Assembly (NCBI GenBank): GCA_964601275.1
Contig: CAZRMV010000006.1
Coordinates: 62,001 to 126,000 of the forward strand
Direction of reading: 5' to 3'
Length of the DNA stretch: 64,000 bases
Source of the DNA: JAOZPE01 sp964601275
GTDB lineage: Bacteria; Krumholzibacteriota; Krumholzibacteriia; JAJRXK01
Within the stretch, counting starts at the first letter, position 1. Each line of letters begins with the position of its first letter. This document shows positions 1 to 8,004 of this stretch, in pieces. Position numbers and translations under genes: made by a program. The notes under the pieces were generated by a model. It did no database searches. It saw nothing but the letters and a program-made list of their open reading frames with translations, and was not told where the DNA came from.

Positions 1-1045
1 CGACGGTCTCCTCCTCGCTCGGAGGATTCACGATGATCGATTGGAAGCGGCGCTCGAGCGCGCCGTCCTTCTCGATGAACTTGCGGTACTCGTCGAGGGT
101 GGTGGCCCCGATGCACTGGATCTCGCCTCGGGCCAGAGCCGGCTTGAACATGTTCGACGCGTCGATCGCGCCCTCCGCTCCCCCCGCTCCCACGATGGTG
201 TGCAGCTCGTCGATGAAGAGGATGATCTGTTCGCTCTCGCGGATCTCGTTCATGATCGCCTTCAGGCGCTCCTCGAACTGCCCGCGGTACTTCGTCCCCG
301 CCACGACGCTGGCCAGGTCGAGGGTGATGATCTCCTTGCCCTTCAAGAGCTCCGGAGCCCGGCCGTCCACGATGGCCTGGGCCAGGCCCTCCGCGATCGC
401 GGTCTTGCCCACCCCGGGTTCTCCGATCAGGACCGGATTGTTCTTCTTGCGCCGGGAGAGGATCTGGATGACCCGCTCGATCTCCTTGTCCCGGCCGATG
501 GTCGGGTCGAGCTTCCCTTCCCGCGCGTGCTGGGTCAGGTTCCGGCCGAACTGGTCGAGGACCGGCGTCTCCTTCTTCTGTTCGGCGGCGCCGGCCGAAC
601 CCTTGGGCCCCGCCCCCAGCAGCTTCAACGCTTCCTTCTTGGCCCGGTCGTAGTCCGCGCCCAGTTCCTTGAGCACGCGGGCTGCGACCCCGTCACCCTC
701 CTGGATGAGGGCCAGGAGCAGATGCTCGGTTCCCACGTAGTTGTGGTTCTGCTTGCGGGCCTCGTCGATGGACCGCTCGAGCACCCGCTTCGCCCGTGGG
801 GTGAAGGGAATCTCGCCGATGGTGAGGGTGCCGCTCTGGGCGGACACGAGATCCTCGACCGCCTGCTGGATCTGGTCGAATTCGATCCCGAGCCGTTGGA
901 GGACCTGGGCCGCGATGCCCTCCCCCTCACGGATGATCCCCAGGAGCAGATGCTCGGTGCCGATGTATTCGTGTTGCATCCGCCCGGCTTCCTCGCGGGC
1001 GAGAAAGAGCACTTTGCGAACCCTGTCGGTGAAGCGGTCGTTCAT
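1..1045 (-). CDS. clpC: ClpC-type AAA+ unfoldase, N-terminal part (truncated by window edge)
   Basis: This is the N-terminal 348 residues of an HSP100/ClpC ATPase, which unfolds substrates for the ClpP protease; the rest lies beyond base 1. Two Clp N-domain repeats are visible (each with an EHLLL motif, near residues 31 and 107), followed by the first AAA+ module: Walker A GEPGVGKT at 208-215, a GTKYRGQFEER pore-loop segment at 250-260, Walker B ILFIDE at 275-280 and an LERRF arginine-finger region near 330. The ATG overlaps the mcsB stop as ATGA (1042-1045), implying translational coupling. The McsA-McsB-ClpC order identifies it as ClpC rather than ClpA or ClpB: McsB marks proteins with phosphoarginine, which the ClpC N-domain recognises in Bacillus. 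Confidence 0.95.
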   Translation of the reverse strand, partial: MNDRFTDRVRKVLFLAREEAGRMQHEYIGTEHLLLGIIREGEGIAAQVLQRLGIEFDQIQQAVEDLVSAQSGTLTIGEIPFTPRAKRVLERSIDEARKQNHNYVGTEHLLLALIQEGDGVAARVLKELGADYDRAKKEALKLLGAGPKGSAGAAEQKKETPVLDQFGRNLTQHAREGKLDPTIGRDKEIERVIQILSRRKKNNPVLIGEPGVGKTAIAEGLAQAIVDGRAPELLKGKEIITLDLASVVAGTKYRGQFEERLKAIMNEIRESEQIILFIDELHTIVGAGGAEGAIDASNMFKPALARGEIQCIGATTLDEYRKFIEKDGALERRFQSIIVNPPSEEETV

Positions 1046-2133
1046 TCCTCATCCTTCCTCGGGCGGGTCGAAGAGTCCTCACTCTTCCCCGCCAAGACCT
1101 CTCGGACCCGGCGCGCCCGGATCTCATCCCGCTCACGTGGGGCCAGCGCGCGTCCCACCGCCAACTGCAGGTGCGCTGGCTGGGTAGTGACAAGAAGCGA
1201 CTGAAGCCCGGTTTCGTCCAGTGCGGGCAGCAAACCCAGACTGGTCCCGAGACGAACTTCGCCCAGCAATTCGAGGGCCTCCCGGGCACTCAACAGGCGC
1301 GCGTGGCGCAAAACGCCCCAGGCCCGCCACACCCGGTCCTGGAGCGAGACGGCCCGTTTTCCCAGAAGCACGGCCCGTGCCTCCTTCTCCACCGAAATGA
1401 CCTTCTTCAGGTGGTGCAGGAGATCGTCGAGGATCTGGTTCTCGCTGAGGCCCAGGGTGATGGAATTGGAGACCTGGAAGAAGGCCCCCACCGCTGGACT
1501 TCCCTCGCCCCAGAATCCCCGCACGGTCACGTGCAGCACCCTCAGGCTGGTGAGCACCTTCTCCAGGTCCCCGGTCAACCGCAGACCGGGCAGGTGCACC
1601 AGCACCGAAGCCCGCAGCCCGGTTCCCAGGTTGCTGGGGCAGGCGCTGAGCCACCCCAGGCGGGAGGATCGGGCGAACTTCAGATGATCATTGAGCTCAT
1701 CGCTTGAACGCTTTGCGATCTCAAAGGTTTCACGAATCCTCAGGCCCGCCCCGAAGGCCTGGACACGTAGATGGTCCTCCTCGTGGACCATCACCCCCCG
1801 GCTCTCGTCCGGGGACAGCAGGAGACCTCGGCCCAGGGCCCGCTCGACCAGTTCCCGGGAGACGAGATGCCGTTCCACCAGCAGTTGCCGGTGGGCCTCC
1901 TCCAGCTCCTCCAGGCGCCAGGCGTGGGCGTCGGCCAGGGAAGGAGTGAAGCGCCCCGCCTGGAAGATCTCCTCCCGGAGCGCCCTGAGCCGGTCCTCGT
2001 CCAGCCGCTGGGGAAAACGCTGGCCGGCCAGATTGCGCGCCAGCCGGACCCGGCTGCTCAGCACCACATCCCCGTAGGGAGCCTCTGCCTCCCACCAGGA
2101 GGCCGGCCGCTCCGCCCACTCCCGCCAGTTCAC
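1042..2133 (-). CDS. mcsB: McsB protein-arginine kinase
   Basis: 363-aa phosphagen-kinase-fold enzyme that phosphorylates arginine side chains to tag proteins for ClpCP degradation. Family signatures seen: VLSSRVRLARN (24-34), HEED (117-120), the CPSN loop with Cys165 in the active-site position, the NLGTG-LRAS nucleotide-binding segment, and RDEIRA (335-340). The last matches the RDxxRA phosphoarginine allosteric site of Bacillus McsB, which argues for a true protein-arginine kinase rather than a free-arginine kinase. The start is GTG at 2133, overlapping the mcsA stop as GTGA; a longer in-frame reading would run through mcsA and is rejected. It sits between mcsA and clpC in one operon. Confidence 0.95.
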   Translation of the reverse strand: MNWREWAERPASWWEAEAPYGDVVLSSRVRLARNLAGQRFPQRLDEDRLRALREEIFQAGRFTPSLADAHAWRLEELEEAHRQLLVERHLVSRELVERALGRGLLLSPDESRGVMVHEEDHLRVQAFGAGLRIRETFEIAKRSSDELNDHLKFARSSRLGWLSACPSNLGTGLRASVLVHLPGLRLTGDLEKVLTSLRVLHVTVRGFWGEGSPAVGAFFQVSNSITLGLSENQILDDLLHHLKKVISVEKEARAVLLGKRAVSLQDRVWRAWGVLRHARLLSAREALELLGEVRLGTSLGLLPALDETGLQSLLVTTQPAHLQLAVGRALAPRERDEIRARRVREVLAGKSEDSSTRPRKDEE

Positions 2134-2675
2134 CGCTCCACCTCCCCGGAGTCCTTCGGGCCCGGAGGATCCGCAGCAGAGCCATGGGCCTCCAGGGTCT
2201 TCGCTTCCTCCTGGTAGCGACGGATCTCGTCGCGCAGGCGGGCCGCCAGCTCGAACTCCTCCTGCCGCACCGCATCGGCCAGTTCGCGGCGCAAAGCTCG
2301 CAGCACCCGCCGCAACCGGGCCGCGGCGTCCATCTCCTCCCGCGGCGGGCGGTGTTCGGTGGCCTGGTGCAGGCGCCGCAGGATCGGGACGAGCTGGGCC
2401 TGGAACACTTCGTAGCACCGTTCGCAGCCCAGCTTGCCCTCCTTCGTGAAGGTCGCCAGATCCATTCCGCAGGAAGGGCACCTCCCGCCGGCTTCCTCCG
2501 GCTCCCGCGCCGGGATCCATGCGCCGGCGGTCGGGGGCGCCGCCGCGGTCACCTCGACGAAGAGGCCACGCTCGGCGGCGCAGGACCGGCACAGCCATTG
2601 GGTCTTCTTGTGACCCGCTTCGACCTCGGTGAAGTGGATCTCCGCCGGATTCTCCCCACAGCCTTCGCAGAGCAT
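2130..2675 (-). CDS. mcsA: McsA, zinc-binding activator of McsB
   Basis: 181-aa adaptor. Cysteine pairs at residues 3/6, 29/32, 66/69 and 84/87 form two CXXC-CXXC zinc modules, followed by a UVR domain at about 128-160. This is the standard McsA architecture; in Bacillus McsA activates McsB kinase. A GAGGAGG-type ribosome site precedes the ATG. It is the first gene of the mcsA-mcsB-clpC block. No CtsR repressor gene precedes it, unlike in Firmicutes; the upstream genes are lolD and a Lol permease, 9 bp away, so the module may be co-transcribed with them. Confidence 0.93.
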   Translation of the reverse strand: MLCEGCGENPAEIHFTEVEAGHKKTQWLCRSCAAERGLFVEVTAAAPPTAGAWIPAREPEEAGGRCPSCGMDLATFTKEGKLGCERCYEVFQAQLVPILRRLHQATEHRPPREEMDAAARLRRVLRALRRELADAVRQEEFELAARLRDEIRRYQEEAKTLEAHGSAADPPGPKDSGEVER

Positions 2676-2684
2676 GGTGCCTCC

Positions 2685-3380
2685 TCAGGAGCCCGGCCGG
2701 CGCAGCTCGAGCCAGCCGTCGTGCAGATGCAACCAGCGATCGGCCTTGCGGGCGGACTCCTCGTCGTGGGTCACCACCACCACCGCGAGCGATTCCTCCC
2801 GCCGGAACCGTAGCAGAAGATCGGTCAGTTCGTTCGCCCGCTGCGCGTCGAGGTTTCCCGCCGGCTCGTCCGCCAGCAAGAGCCGGGGATGGTTCATGAG
2901 GGCCCTCGCCACCGCGACCCTCTGTTGCTCCCCGCCGGACAATTCGCCCGGTCGATGATCCAGGCGGTCCTTCAACCCCACGCGCTCAAGGAGTTCCACC
3001 GCCCGGCGCTGTGCTTCCTCGAGAGGGACCCCCGCGATGCGCGCCGGCATCATGACGTTCTCCAGGGCGTTGAAATCGGACAGGAGGTGGTGGAACTGGA
3101 ACACGAAACCCACCGACTGGTTCCGCTTCCTGCTCAGTAGCGACGGGCTCATCGATCCCACCTTCTCGCCGCCCCAGTAGACCTCGCCCCCGGTGGGACG
3201 GTCGAGCGATCCCAGCAGGTTCAAGAGGGTGGTCTTCCCCGATCCGCTGGCTCCGGTCACCGCCACGACCTCGCCTTCCTCGGCCGTGAGATCCACTCCC
3301 CGCAGAACCTCCACATGGCGTTGAAGGGTGTGGTAGGACATCTGAAGCCCCACTGCCTTGAGCCACGGGCCGCTATTCAT
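2685..3380 (-). CDS. lolD: LolD-type lipoprotein-export ABC ATPase
   Basis: 231-aa ABC ATPase of the MacB/LolD family. Walker A GASGSGKT at 43-50, Q-loop after Walker A, signature LSGGEQQ at 147-153, Walker B LLLADEP at 167-173 with GNLD D-loop, and the switch histidine in VVTHDE. It most likely powers extraction of lipoproteins from the inner membrane for delivery to LolA. The gene overlaps the 3' end of the adjacent LolC/E-type permease by 8 bases (3373-3380), which supports a functional pair. MacB-like or FtsE-like roles are less likely because the partner permease has the LolC/E N-terminal signature. Confidence 0.88.
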   Translation of the reverse strand: MNSGPWLKAVGLQMSYHTLQRHVEVLRGVDLTAEEGEVVAVTGASGSGKTTLLNLLGSLDRPTGGEVYWGGEKVGSMSPSLLSRKRNQSVGFVFQFHHLLSDFNALENVMMPARIAGVPLEEAQRRAVELLERVGLKDRLDHRPGELSGGEQQRVAVARALMNHPRLLLADEPAGNLDAQRANELTDLLLRFRREESLAVVVVTHDEESARKADRWLHLHDGWLELRRPGS

Positions 3381-4656
3381 AGCGCAGGACCTCCACCGGG
3401 GTATAGCGCGCGGCGAACCACGACGGCAGGATGGTCGCGGCCAGGCACATCAACAAGGTCACTCCACCGACGAGAACGAAGTCTCCCGCCATCATGTGGA
3501 CGGGAAGCGTGTCCACGAAGTACACGTCTCCCGGGGAAGGCAAGCCGAGCTTGCGCACCAGGACCCACAAGCCCTGGCTGTCGAGGAAGCGGCACAGGAG
3601 GTACCCCAACCCCGTTCCCAGGATGACGCCGGAGGCACCGATGATCATCCCCAATTGCATGAAGATGCCCACCAGCTGCGTCTTTCGCACCCCCAGGGAG
3701 AGGAACACCCCGATATCCCTCTGGCGGTCGCGCACCATCATGAGCAGGATCGCCACGACCATGAAGGTGGCCACCATGGTGATCATCGAAAGCAGGACGA
3801 ACATCAACACCTTCTCGATGCGAATCCACCGGAAAAGGGTCGAGTTCAGGGAGATCCAGTCGTTGGTGAAATAGGGAAGTCCCAGAAGATGCGCGATGCT
3901 GTCGGCGTAGGCGGGGGCGGACATCATCCGATCGACCTTGATCCCGATTCCGTCGGCCGCGCCCACCATGACGAAGATGCGCCGGACGTCCTGGATATCC
4001 ATGTAGGCGAAGACGTCGTCGAACTGGTACATCCCGCTCTTGAAGATCCCCACCACCGCCACATCGACGCTGTGACCCTCGTACTCGCGGGAGCCGCCCC
4101 TCTTGCGGACGGTAGTGAGCGTCAGGCGGTCTCCCACCCCGGCGCGCAGGCTTCGGGCCAGCATATCGCCGAGAACGATCCCCGGCGTCCCCGGTTCCAC
4201 CCCGACGAATCCCTCGGTGCCGAATCCCGAGAACGCCGGGCGCACCGAATCGAGAGCCTTGGTCACTTCGCCCTGGCGCTTCGGATCGACCCCCCAGATC
4301 ACGCAGGGGCGGTCCTTGGTCCGCCCACCGAAGCGCTCGTAGGTGAGCAACGCTTCCTTGCGGATGTAGGGCGCTGCCCCCTCGACGAAGGAGAGTTCCT
4401 TCACCCGCCGGATGATTCCTTCCGGGTCGGTCATCCCCGAGGGCGCCTGGGTCATCACCGTCACCATGGGCATGTTCTCCACGAAGGTGAACTGCACCTG
4501 GTCCTGGAAGCCATTCATCACCGCCAGGGTGGTGTCGAGTACCATGACCCCCAGGGTGATCCCCAGCACCGCGATCACCGTGATGACGCTGATGAATCTC
4601 GAACGCTGCGTGCGCAGGTACCGCAGGGCGATGAAAGTCGAGAATTGCATGGTCAC
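3373..4656 (-). CDS. lolC: LolC/LolE-family lipoprotein-releasing permease
   Basis: 427-aa membrane protein with an N-terminal LRYLRTQRSRF segment followed by a transmembrane helix and VMNGFQDQ, the typical LolC/E start, then a large periplasmic MacB_PCD domain and three transmembrane segments near the C-terminus (about 275-415). It probably forms a homodimeric channel with LolD, as in species carrying a single LolCE-type permease; no second permease is seen here. Two start codons six bases apart (MTMQF) are possible. It is separated from the lysS stop by 34 bp. Confidence 0.87.
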   Translation of the reverse strand: MTMQFSTFIALRYLRTQRSRFISVITVIAVLGITLGVMVLDTTLAVMNGFQDQVQFTFVENMPMVTVMTQAPSGMTDPEGIIRRVKELSFVEGAAPYIRKEALLTYERFGGRTKDRPCVIWGVDPKRQGEVTKALDSVRPAFSGFGTEGFVGVEPGTPGIVLGDMLARSLRAGVGDRLTLTTVRKRGGSREYEGHSVDVAVVGIFKSGMYQFDDVFAYMDIQDVRRIFVMVGAADGIGIKVDRMMSAPAYADSIAHLLGLPYFTNDWISLNSTLFRWIRIEKVLMFVLLSMITMVATFMVVAILLMMVRDRQRDIGVFLSLGVRKTQLVGIFMQLGMIIGASGVILGTGLGYLLCRFLDSQGLWVLVRKLGLPSPGDVYFVDTLPVHMMAGDFVLVGGVTLLMCLAATILPSWFAARYTPVEVLRYE

Positions 4657-4690
4657 CTCGAGGCCGGAACGGGTGCGCGCGTTCTTCGCC

Positions 4691-6181
4691 TCAGTCTCCT
4701 TCCGGTCTCATCTGGGGGAAGAAGAGGACGTCGCGGATGCTGTGGTGGTTCGTGAACAGCATGACGATGCGGTCGATGCCCAGGCCCAGGCCACCGGTCG
4801 GCGGCATCCCGTATTCCAGGGCCCGCAGGAAATCCTCATCGAGCCGTTGCGCTTCCGCGTCCCCCTGCTCCCGCAGGCGCAGCTGATCCTCGAAGCGGGC
4901 GCGTTGCTCCCTGGGATCGTTCAATTCGCTGAAGGCGTTGCCCACCTCGAAACCGGCGATGAATGGCTCGAAGCGTTCCACCAGGCGGGGATCGTCGCGA
5001 TGGGTCTTCGCCAGGGGACTGAGTTCCTTGGGATGATCGCAGACGAAGGTGGGCTGGACCAGCGTCGGCTCGACCTTCTCGCTGAAGATCGCGTCCAGGA
5101 GCTTCCCCCATCCCATCCCCTCGTCCACCACGATTCCGATCCCGTCGGCGAGGGAGGCCACCTCCTCCCGGGTGCTCTCGGTGAGATCGCGGCCCACCGC
5201 TTCCTTCAGCAGATCGAAGAACCTTGCCCTCCGGAAGCCCTGGGTGAAATCGATGTGGTGGTCGCCGTACTGCAGGACCCCGTTCTCGGTGAATCGTTCG
5301 GCCAGGCGGGCGAACACCTTCTCCACCAGCTCCATGACGTTCTCGTAGTCCCAATAGGCGGCGTAGCACTCCATCATGGTGAACTCGGGATTGTGGGTCC
5401 GGTCCATGCCCTCGTTCCGGAAATCCTTGGCGAACTCGAACACCCGGTCGTAACCCCCGACGATGAGCCGCTTCAGGTACAGCTCGTCGGCGATCCGCAG
5501 GTAGACGGTGAGGTCCCCCAGCGCATGGTAGACCGTCTTGAACGGACGCGCGGTGGCGCCCCCGTAGAGCGGTTGGAGAACCGGGGTCTCCACCTCGAGG
5601 AACCGCTCTTCGATCAGCACATCACGGATGGTCTGGATGATCGCGGTGCGCCGGCGGAAATCGCGCCGCACCTCCGCGTTCATCAACAGATCGAGATACC
5701 GTTGCCGGTAGCGGATCTCCTTGTCGGTGAGACCATGCCACTTCTCCGGCAGAGGCCGAAGGGTCTTGCTCAAGATCCGCACCGCCGAGGCCTTGACCGT
5801 CAGTTCGCCGGTACGGGTGAACATCATCTCTCCCTCGACCCCCACGATGTCTCCCACCTCGAGCCGCTTGAAGAGCTCGTAGTTCTCCTCACCCACCTCG
5901 TCGCGCCGCACGTAGATCTGCACCCGCCCGTCCTCGTCCTCCAGGTGGGCGAAGGCGGTCTTGCCGTGACGTCGCTTGGACATCATGCGCCCGGCCACGG
6001 TCACGCGGGTCTCGGCCTCCACCAGTTCCTCTCCGCGGCGGACCACCTCGGCCAGGCGGTGACTGCGGGAGAACGCCGGTGGATAGGCCTCCACCCCACT
6101 CTCCTCCAGGGCCGCGAGGTGTTCCCGCCGGATGCGGACGAGGTGATGCAGATCATCCTTGGATTCTCTTGAAGTCCTCAT
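4691..6181 (-). CDS. lysS: Lysyl-tRNA synthetase, class II
   Basis: 496-aa class II aminoacyl-tRNA synthetase charging tRNA-Lys. N-terminal OB-fold anticodon-binding domain at about 60-150, motif 1 around EVETPVLQ (196-203), motif 2 FRNEGMDRTHNPEFT (254-268) and motif 3 with GLGLGIDRIVML near the C-terminus. The usual EIGRNFRNEG context is EFAKDFRNEG here, a mild variation. The ATG at 6181 is preceded by AAGGA. A short AT-rich patch lies between prfB and this gene, but no convincing separate promoter. Confidence 0.97.
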   Translation of the reverse strand: MRTSRESKDDLHHLVRIRREHLAALEESGVEAYPPAFSRSHRLAEVVRRGEELVEAETRVTVAGRMMSKRRHGKTAFAHLEDEDGRVQIYVRRDEVGEENYELFKRLEVGDIVGVEGEMMFTRTGELTVKASAVRILSKTLRPLPEKWHGLTDKEIRYRQRYLDLLMNAEVRRDFRRRTAIIQTIRDVLIEERFLEVETPVLQPLYGGATARPFKTVYHALGDLTVYLRIADELYLKRLIVGGYDRVFEFAKDFRNEGMDRTHNPEFTMMECYAAYWDYENVMELVEKVFARLAERFTENGVLQYGDHHIDFTQGFRRARFFDLLKEAVGRDLTESTREEVASLADGIGIVVDEGMGWGKLLDAIFSEKVEPTLVQPTFVCDHPKELSPLAKTHRDDPRLVERFEPFIAGFEVGNAFSELNDPREQRARFEDQLRLREQGDAEAQRLDEDFLRALEYGMPPTGGLGLGIDRIVMLFTNHHSIRDVLFFPQMRPEGD

Positions 6182-6228
6182 TGCAAGTCCTTGTCAGGAT
6201 AAAACATATGAACACGCACCGGCGGCGC

Positions 6229-7330
6229 TCAGGTAGCCTGGCCCGCCTTGCGCAGGTAGGCGTCGAGGAAGAGCCTCAGGTCCCCGTCGAGCACCCTCCT
6301 GGCGTCGCCGGTCTCCGCCTCGGTGCGATGGTCCTTCACCTTCGTGTAGGGCTGGAGGGTGTAGGAACGGATCTGGCTGCCGAAGTCGATCTTCATCTTC
6401 GACTCCTCCAGCTCCTGTTGCTTGGCGCGCTCCTCCTCCATCTTGCGATGATAGAGCTTGGTGCGCAGCATCTGCATGGCCGCCTCGCGGTTGCGGTGCT
6501 GGCTGCGTTCGTTCTGGCATTGCACCACGATGCCCGTCGGCAGGTGGGTGATCCGGATGGCGCTGTCGGTCTTGTTGACGTGCTGGCCGCCGGCGCCGCT
6601 GGCCCGGTAGGTATCCACCCGCAGATCCTTGTCGTCGATCTCGATCTCGACATCCTGGTTCTCCACCAGGGGATACACGAAGACCGAAGCGAAGGAGGTG
6701 TGACGTCGGTTCTGGGCGTCGAAGGGGCTGATCCGGACCAAGCGGTGGACGCCGCTCTCCCCTTTCAGGTAACCGTAGGCGTAGTCCACTGGGATCTCGA
6801 TGGTGGCGCTCTTGATCCCCGCCTCGTCTCCCGGCGCCACTTCCATCAGCTTGTACTTCCAGCCCTCCGACTCGAAGAAGCGGGTGTACATCCGCAGGAG
6901 CATCTCAGCCCAGTCCTGGCTCTCGGTACCTCCCGCTCCGGGATGGATCTCCATCATCGCGCCCTTGGCGTCGTCCGGCCCGCCCAGCATGAACTGTCCC
7001 TCGAGACGTTCGATGCCACGGTTCGCCCGCTCCAGGAGAGTCTCGGCTTCCCGGGACGCTTCCGGGTCTTCGTTGCCCATCTCCCGGTAGAGTTCGATAT
7101 CGTCCAGCCAGGATTCCAGTTCCTGCAGGGGCTGGGTCCACCGCTTGATGGCGTTGGCGGCCTCGATCACTTCGCGCGCTTTGTCCTGGTCGTCCCAGAA
7201 CCCGGCGTCGGCCATCGTCTTCTCCAGCTCGGCCAGGCGAGAGGTCAAGGTGGAGAAGTCAAAGACCCTCCTTCAGGTGGGCGACGCGCTCTCGGATCTC
7301 TTCCAGGGACAGGGTGGTTTCTCCGCTCAT
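6229..7330 (-). CDS. prfB: Peptide chain release factor 2 with programmed +1 frameshift
   Basis: Release factor recognising UGA and UAA. Translation starts at the ATG at 7330 (ATGA overlap with coaE), reads 23 codons ending in CTT, meets an in-frame TGA at 7261-7259, then shifts +1 to GAC and continues for a total of about 366 aa. The shift region contains the classic GGAGGGT Shine-Dalgarno-like stimulator directly before CTTTGAC. In the main frame the SPF anticodon-mimic motif falls near residue 201 and GGQ near 247, as expected for RF2. The coordinates cover both frames. Confidence 0.96.
7249..7273 (-). promoter_or_regulatory. prfB: prfB programmed +1 frameshift site
   Basis: On the minus strand the sequence AAGGAGGGTCTTTGAC is found, with TGA at 7261-7259. 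It has the three known elements of the RF2 autoregulatory site: an internal Shine-Dalgarno-like purine run, the slippery CTT codon and a TGA stop followed by C. When RF2 is scarce, slow termination at TGA favours the shift and restores RF2 synthesis. Confidence 0.95.
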
Positions 7331-8004
7331 TCGTTTCCGTCCTCCGCGGGAAGTCCGGTCGGGGGAAAATCACTCCGGGCGAGCCGGAGATCCAGCACGG
7401 CGTCCACTCTAAGTAGCATTTCCCGGCGGACTCGGCCACAAGAAGCCGAGGTGTCCAGGACGATCTCCGCTTCCTCCCGGTGGTCGAGGATCCCCGCCTG
7501 GCGGGCCAGGCGGTTCTCCGCCTCCTCCCGGCCGATTCCGTCCCGGGACATGATCCGGCGAAGCTGCTCCTCCCGCCCGGTGACGGTCAACAGCACCGCA
7601 TCGCACTCGATGCGCCGCTTGAAAAGGAAGTGCAGGGCCGCGTCCACGACGATCAGCTCGACGGCACAGCTCTGTCGCAGCTCCTGGATCCTCGCCTCGA
7701 CCCTCTCGACCAGCGGAGGGTGGACGATGAGGTTCAGTTCGGCCAGCGCCGCCTCATCCGCGAAGACCTTCCGTCCCAGCGCCCGGCGGTCGATCACGCC
7801 CTCTTCGTCGAGGATCTCCGGGGAAAACACCTCGACCAGCCGATCCCGGATGGCGGGCTGAAGAAGAACCTCGTGACCGACGCGATCGGCGTCGATCACG
7901 AAGGCCCCCCGCTGGGCCAGCCACCGGCAGACCGTGCTCTTGCCGGTCCCGGTCTGTCCGGTGACCACCAGCACCTTGGCATCCGGTCCTCCCCCTCCGG
8001 TCAT
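7327..8004 (-). CDS. coaE: Dephospho-CoA kinase
   Basis: 225-aa P-loop kinase that phosphorylates dephospho-CoA in the last step of CoA synthesis. P-loop GQTGTGKS at 16-23, DADRVGHEVL following the CoaE pattern, the central LNLIVHPPL segment (typical of the CoaE HP motif) and a lid region with MSRDG. ATGA overlap with the polA stop at the start and with prfB at the end. CoaD, the preceding enzyme of the pathway, is encoded at 46482-46970. Confidence 0.93.
   Translation of the reverse strand: MTGGGGPDAKVLVVTGQTGTGKSTVCRWLAQRGAFVIDADRVGHEVLLQPAIRDRLVEVFSPEILDEEGVIDRRALGRKVFADEAALAELNLIVHPPLVERVEARIQELRQSCAVELIVVDAALHFLFKRRIECDAVLLTVTGREEQLRRIMSRDGIGREEAENRLARQAGILDHREEAEIVLDTSASCGRVRREMLLRVDAVLDLRLARSDFPPTGLPAEDGNE

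Noticed and set aside
3358..4755. Long histidine-rich plus-strand reading frame
   Set aside because: Antisense of the LolC/E permease; the His/Asp/Glu richness is a by-product of reading the complement of hydrophobic codons.
6182..6228. AT-rich stretch before lysS as a promoter or T-box-like leader
   Set aside because: Only 47 bases lie between prfB and lysS, with no matching -35 and no room for a T-box.
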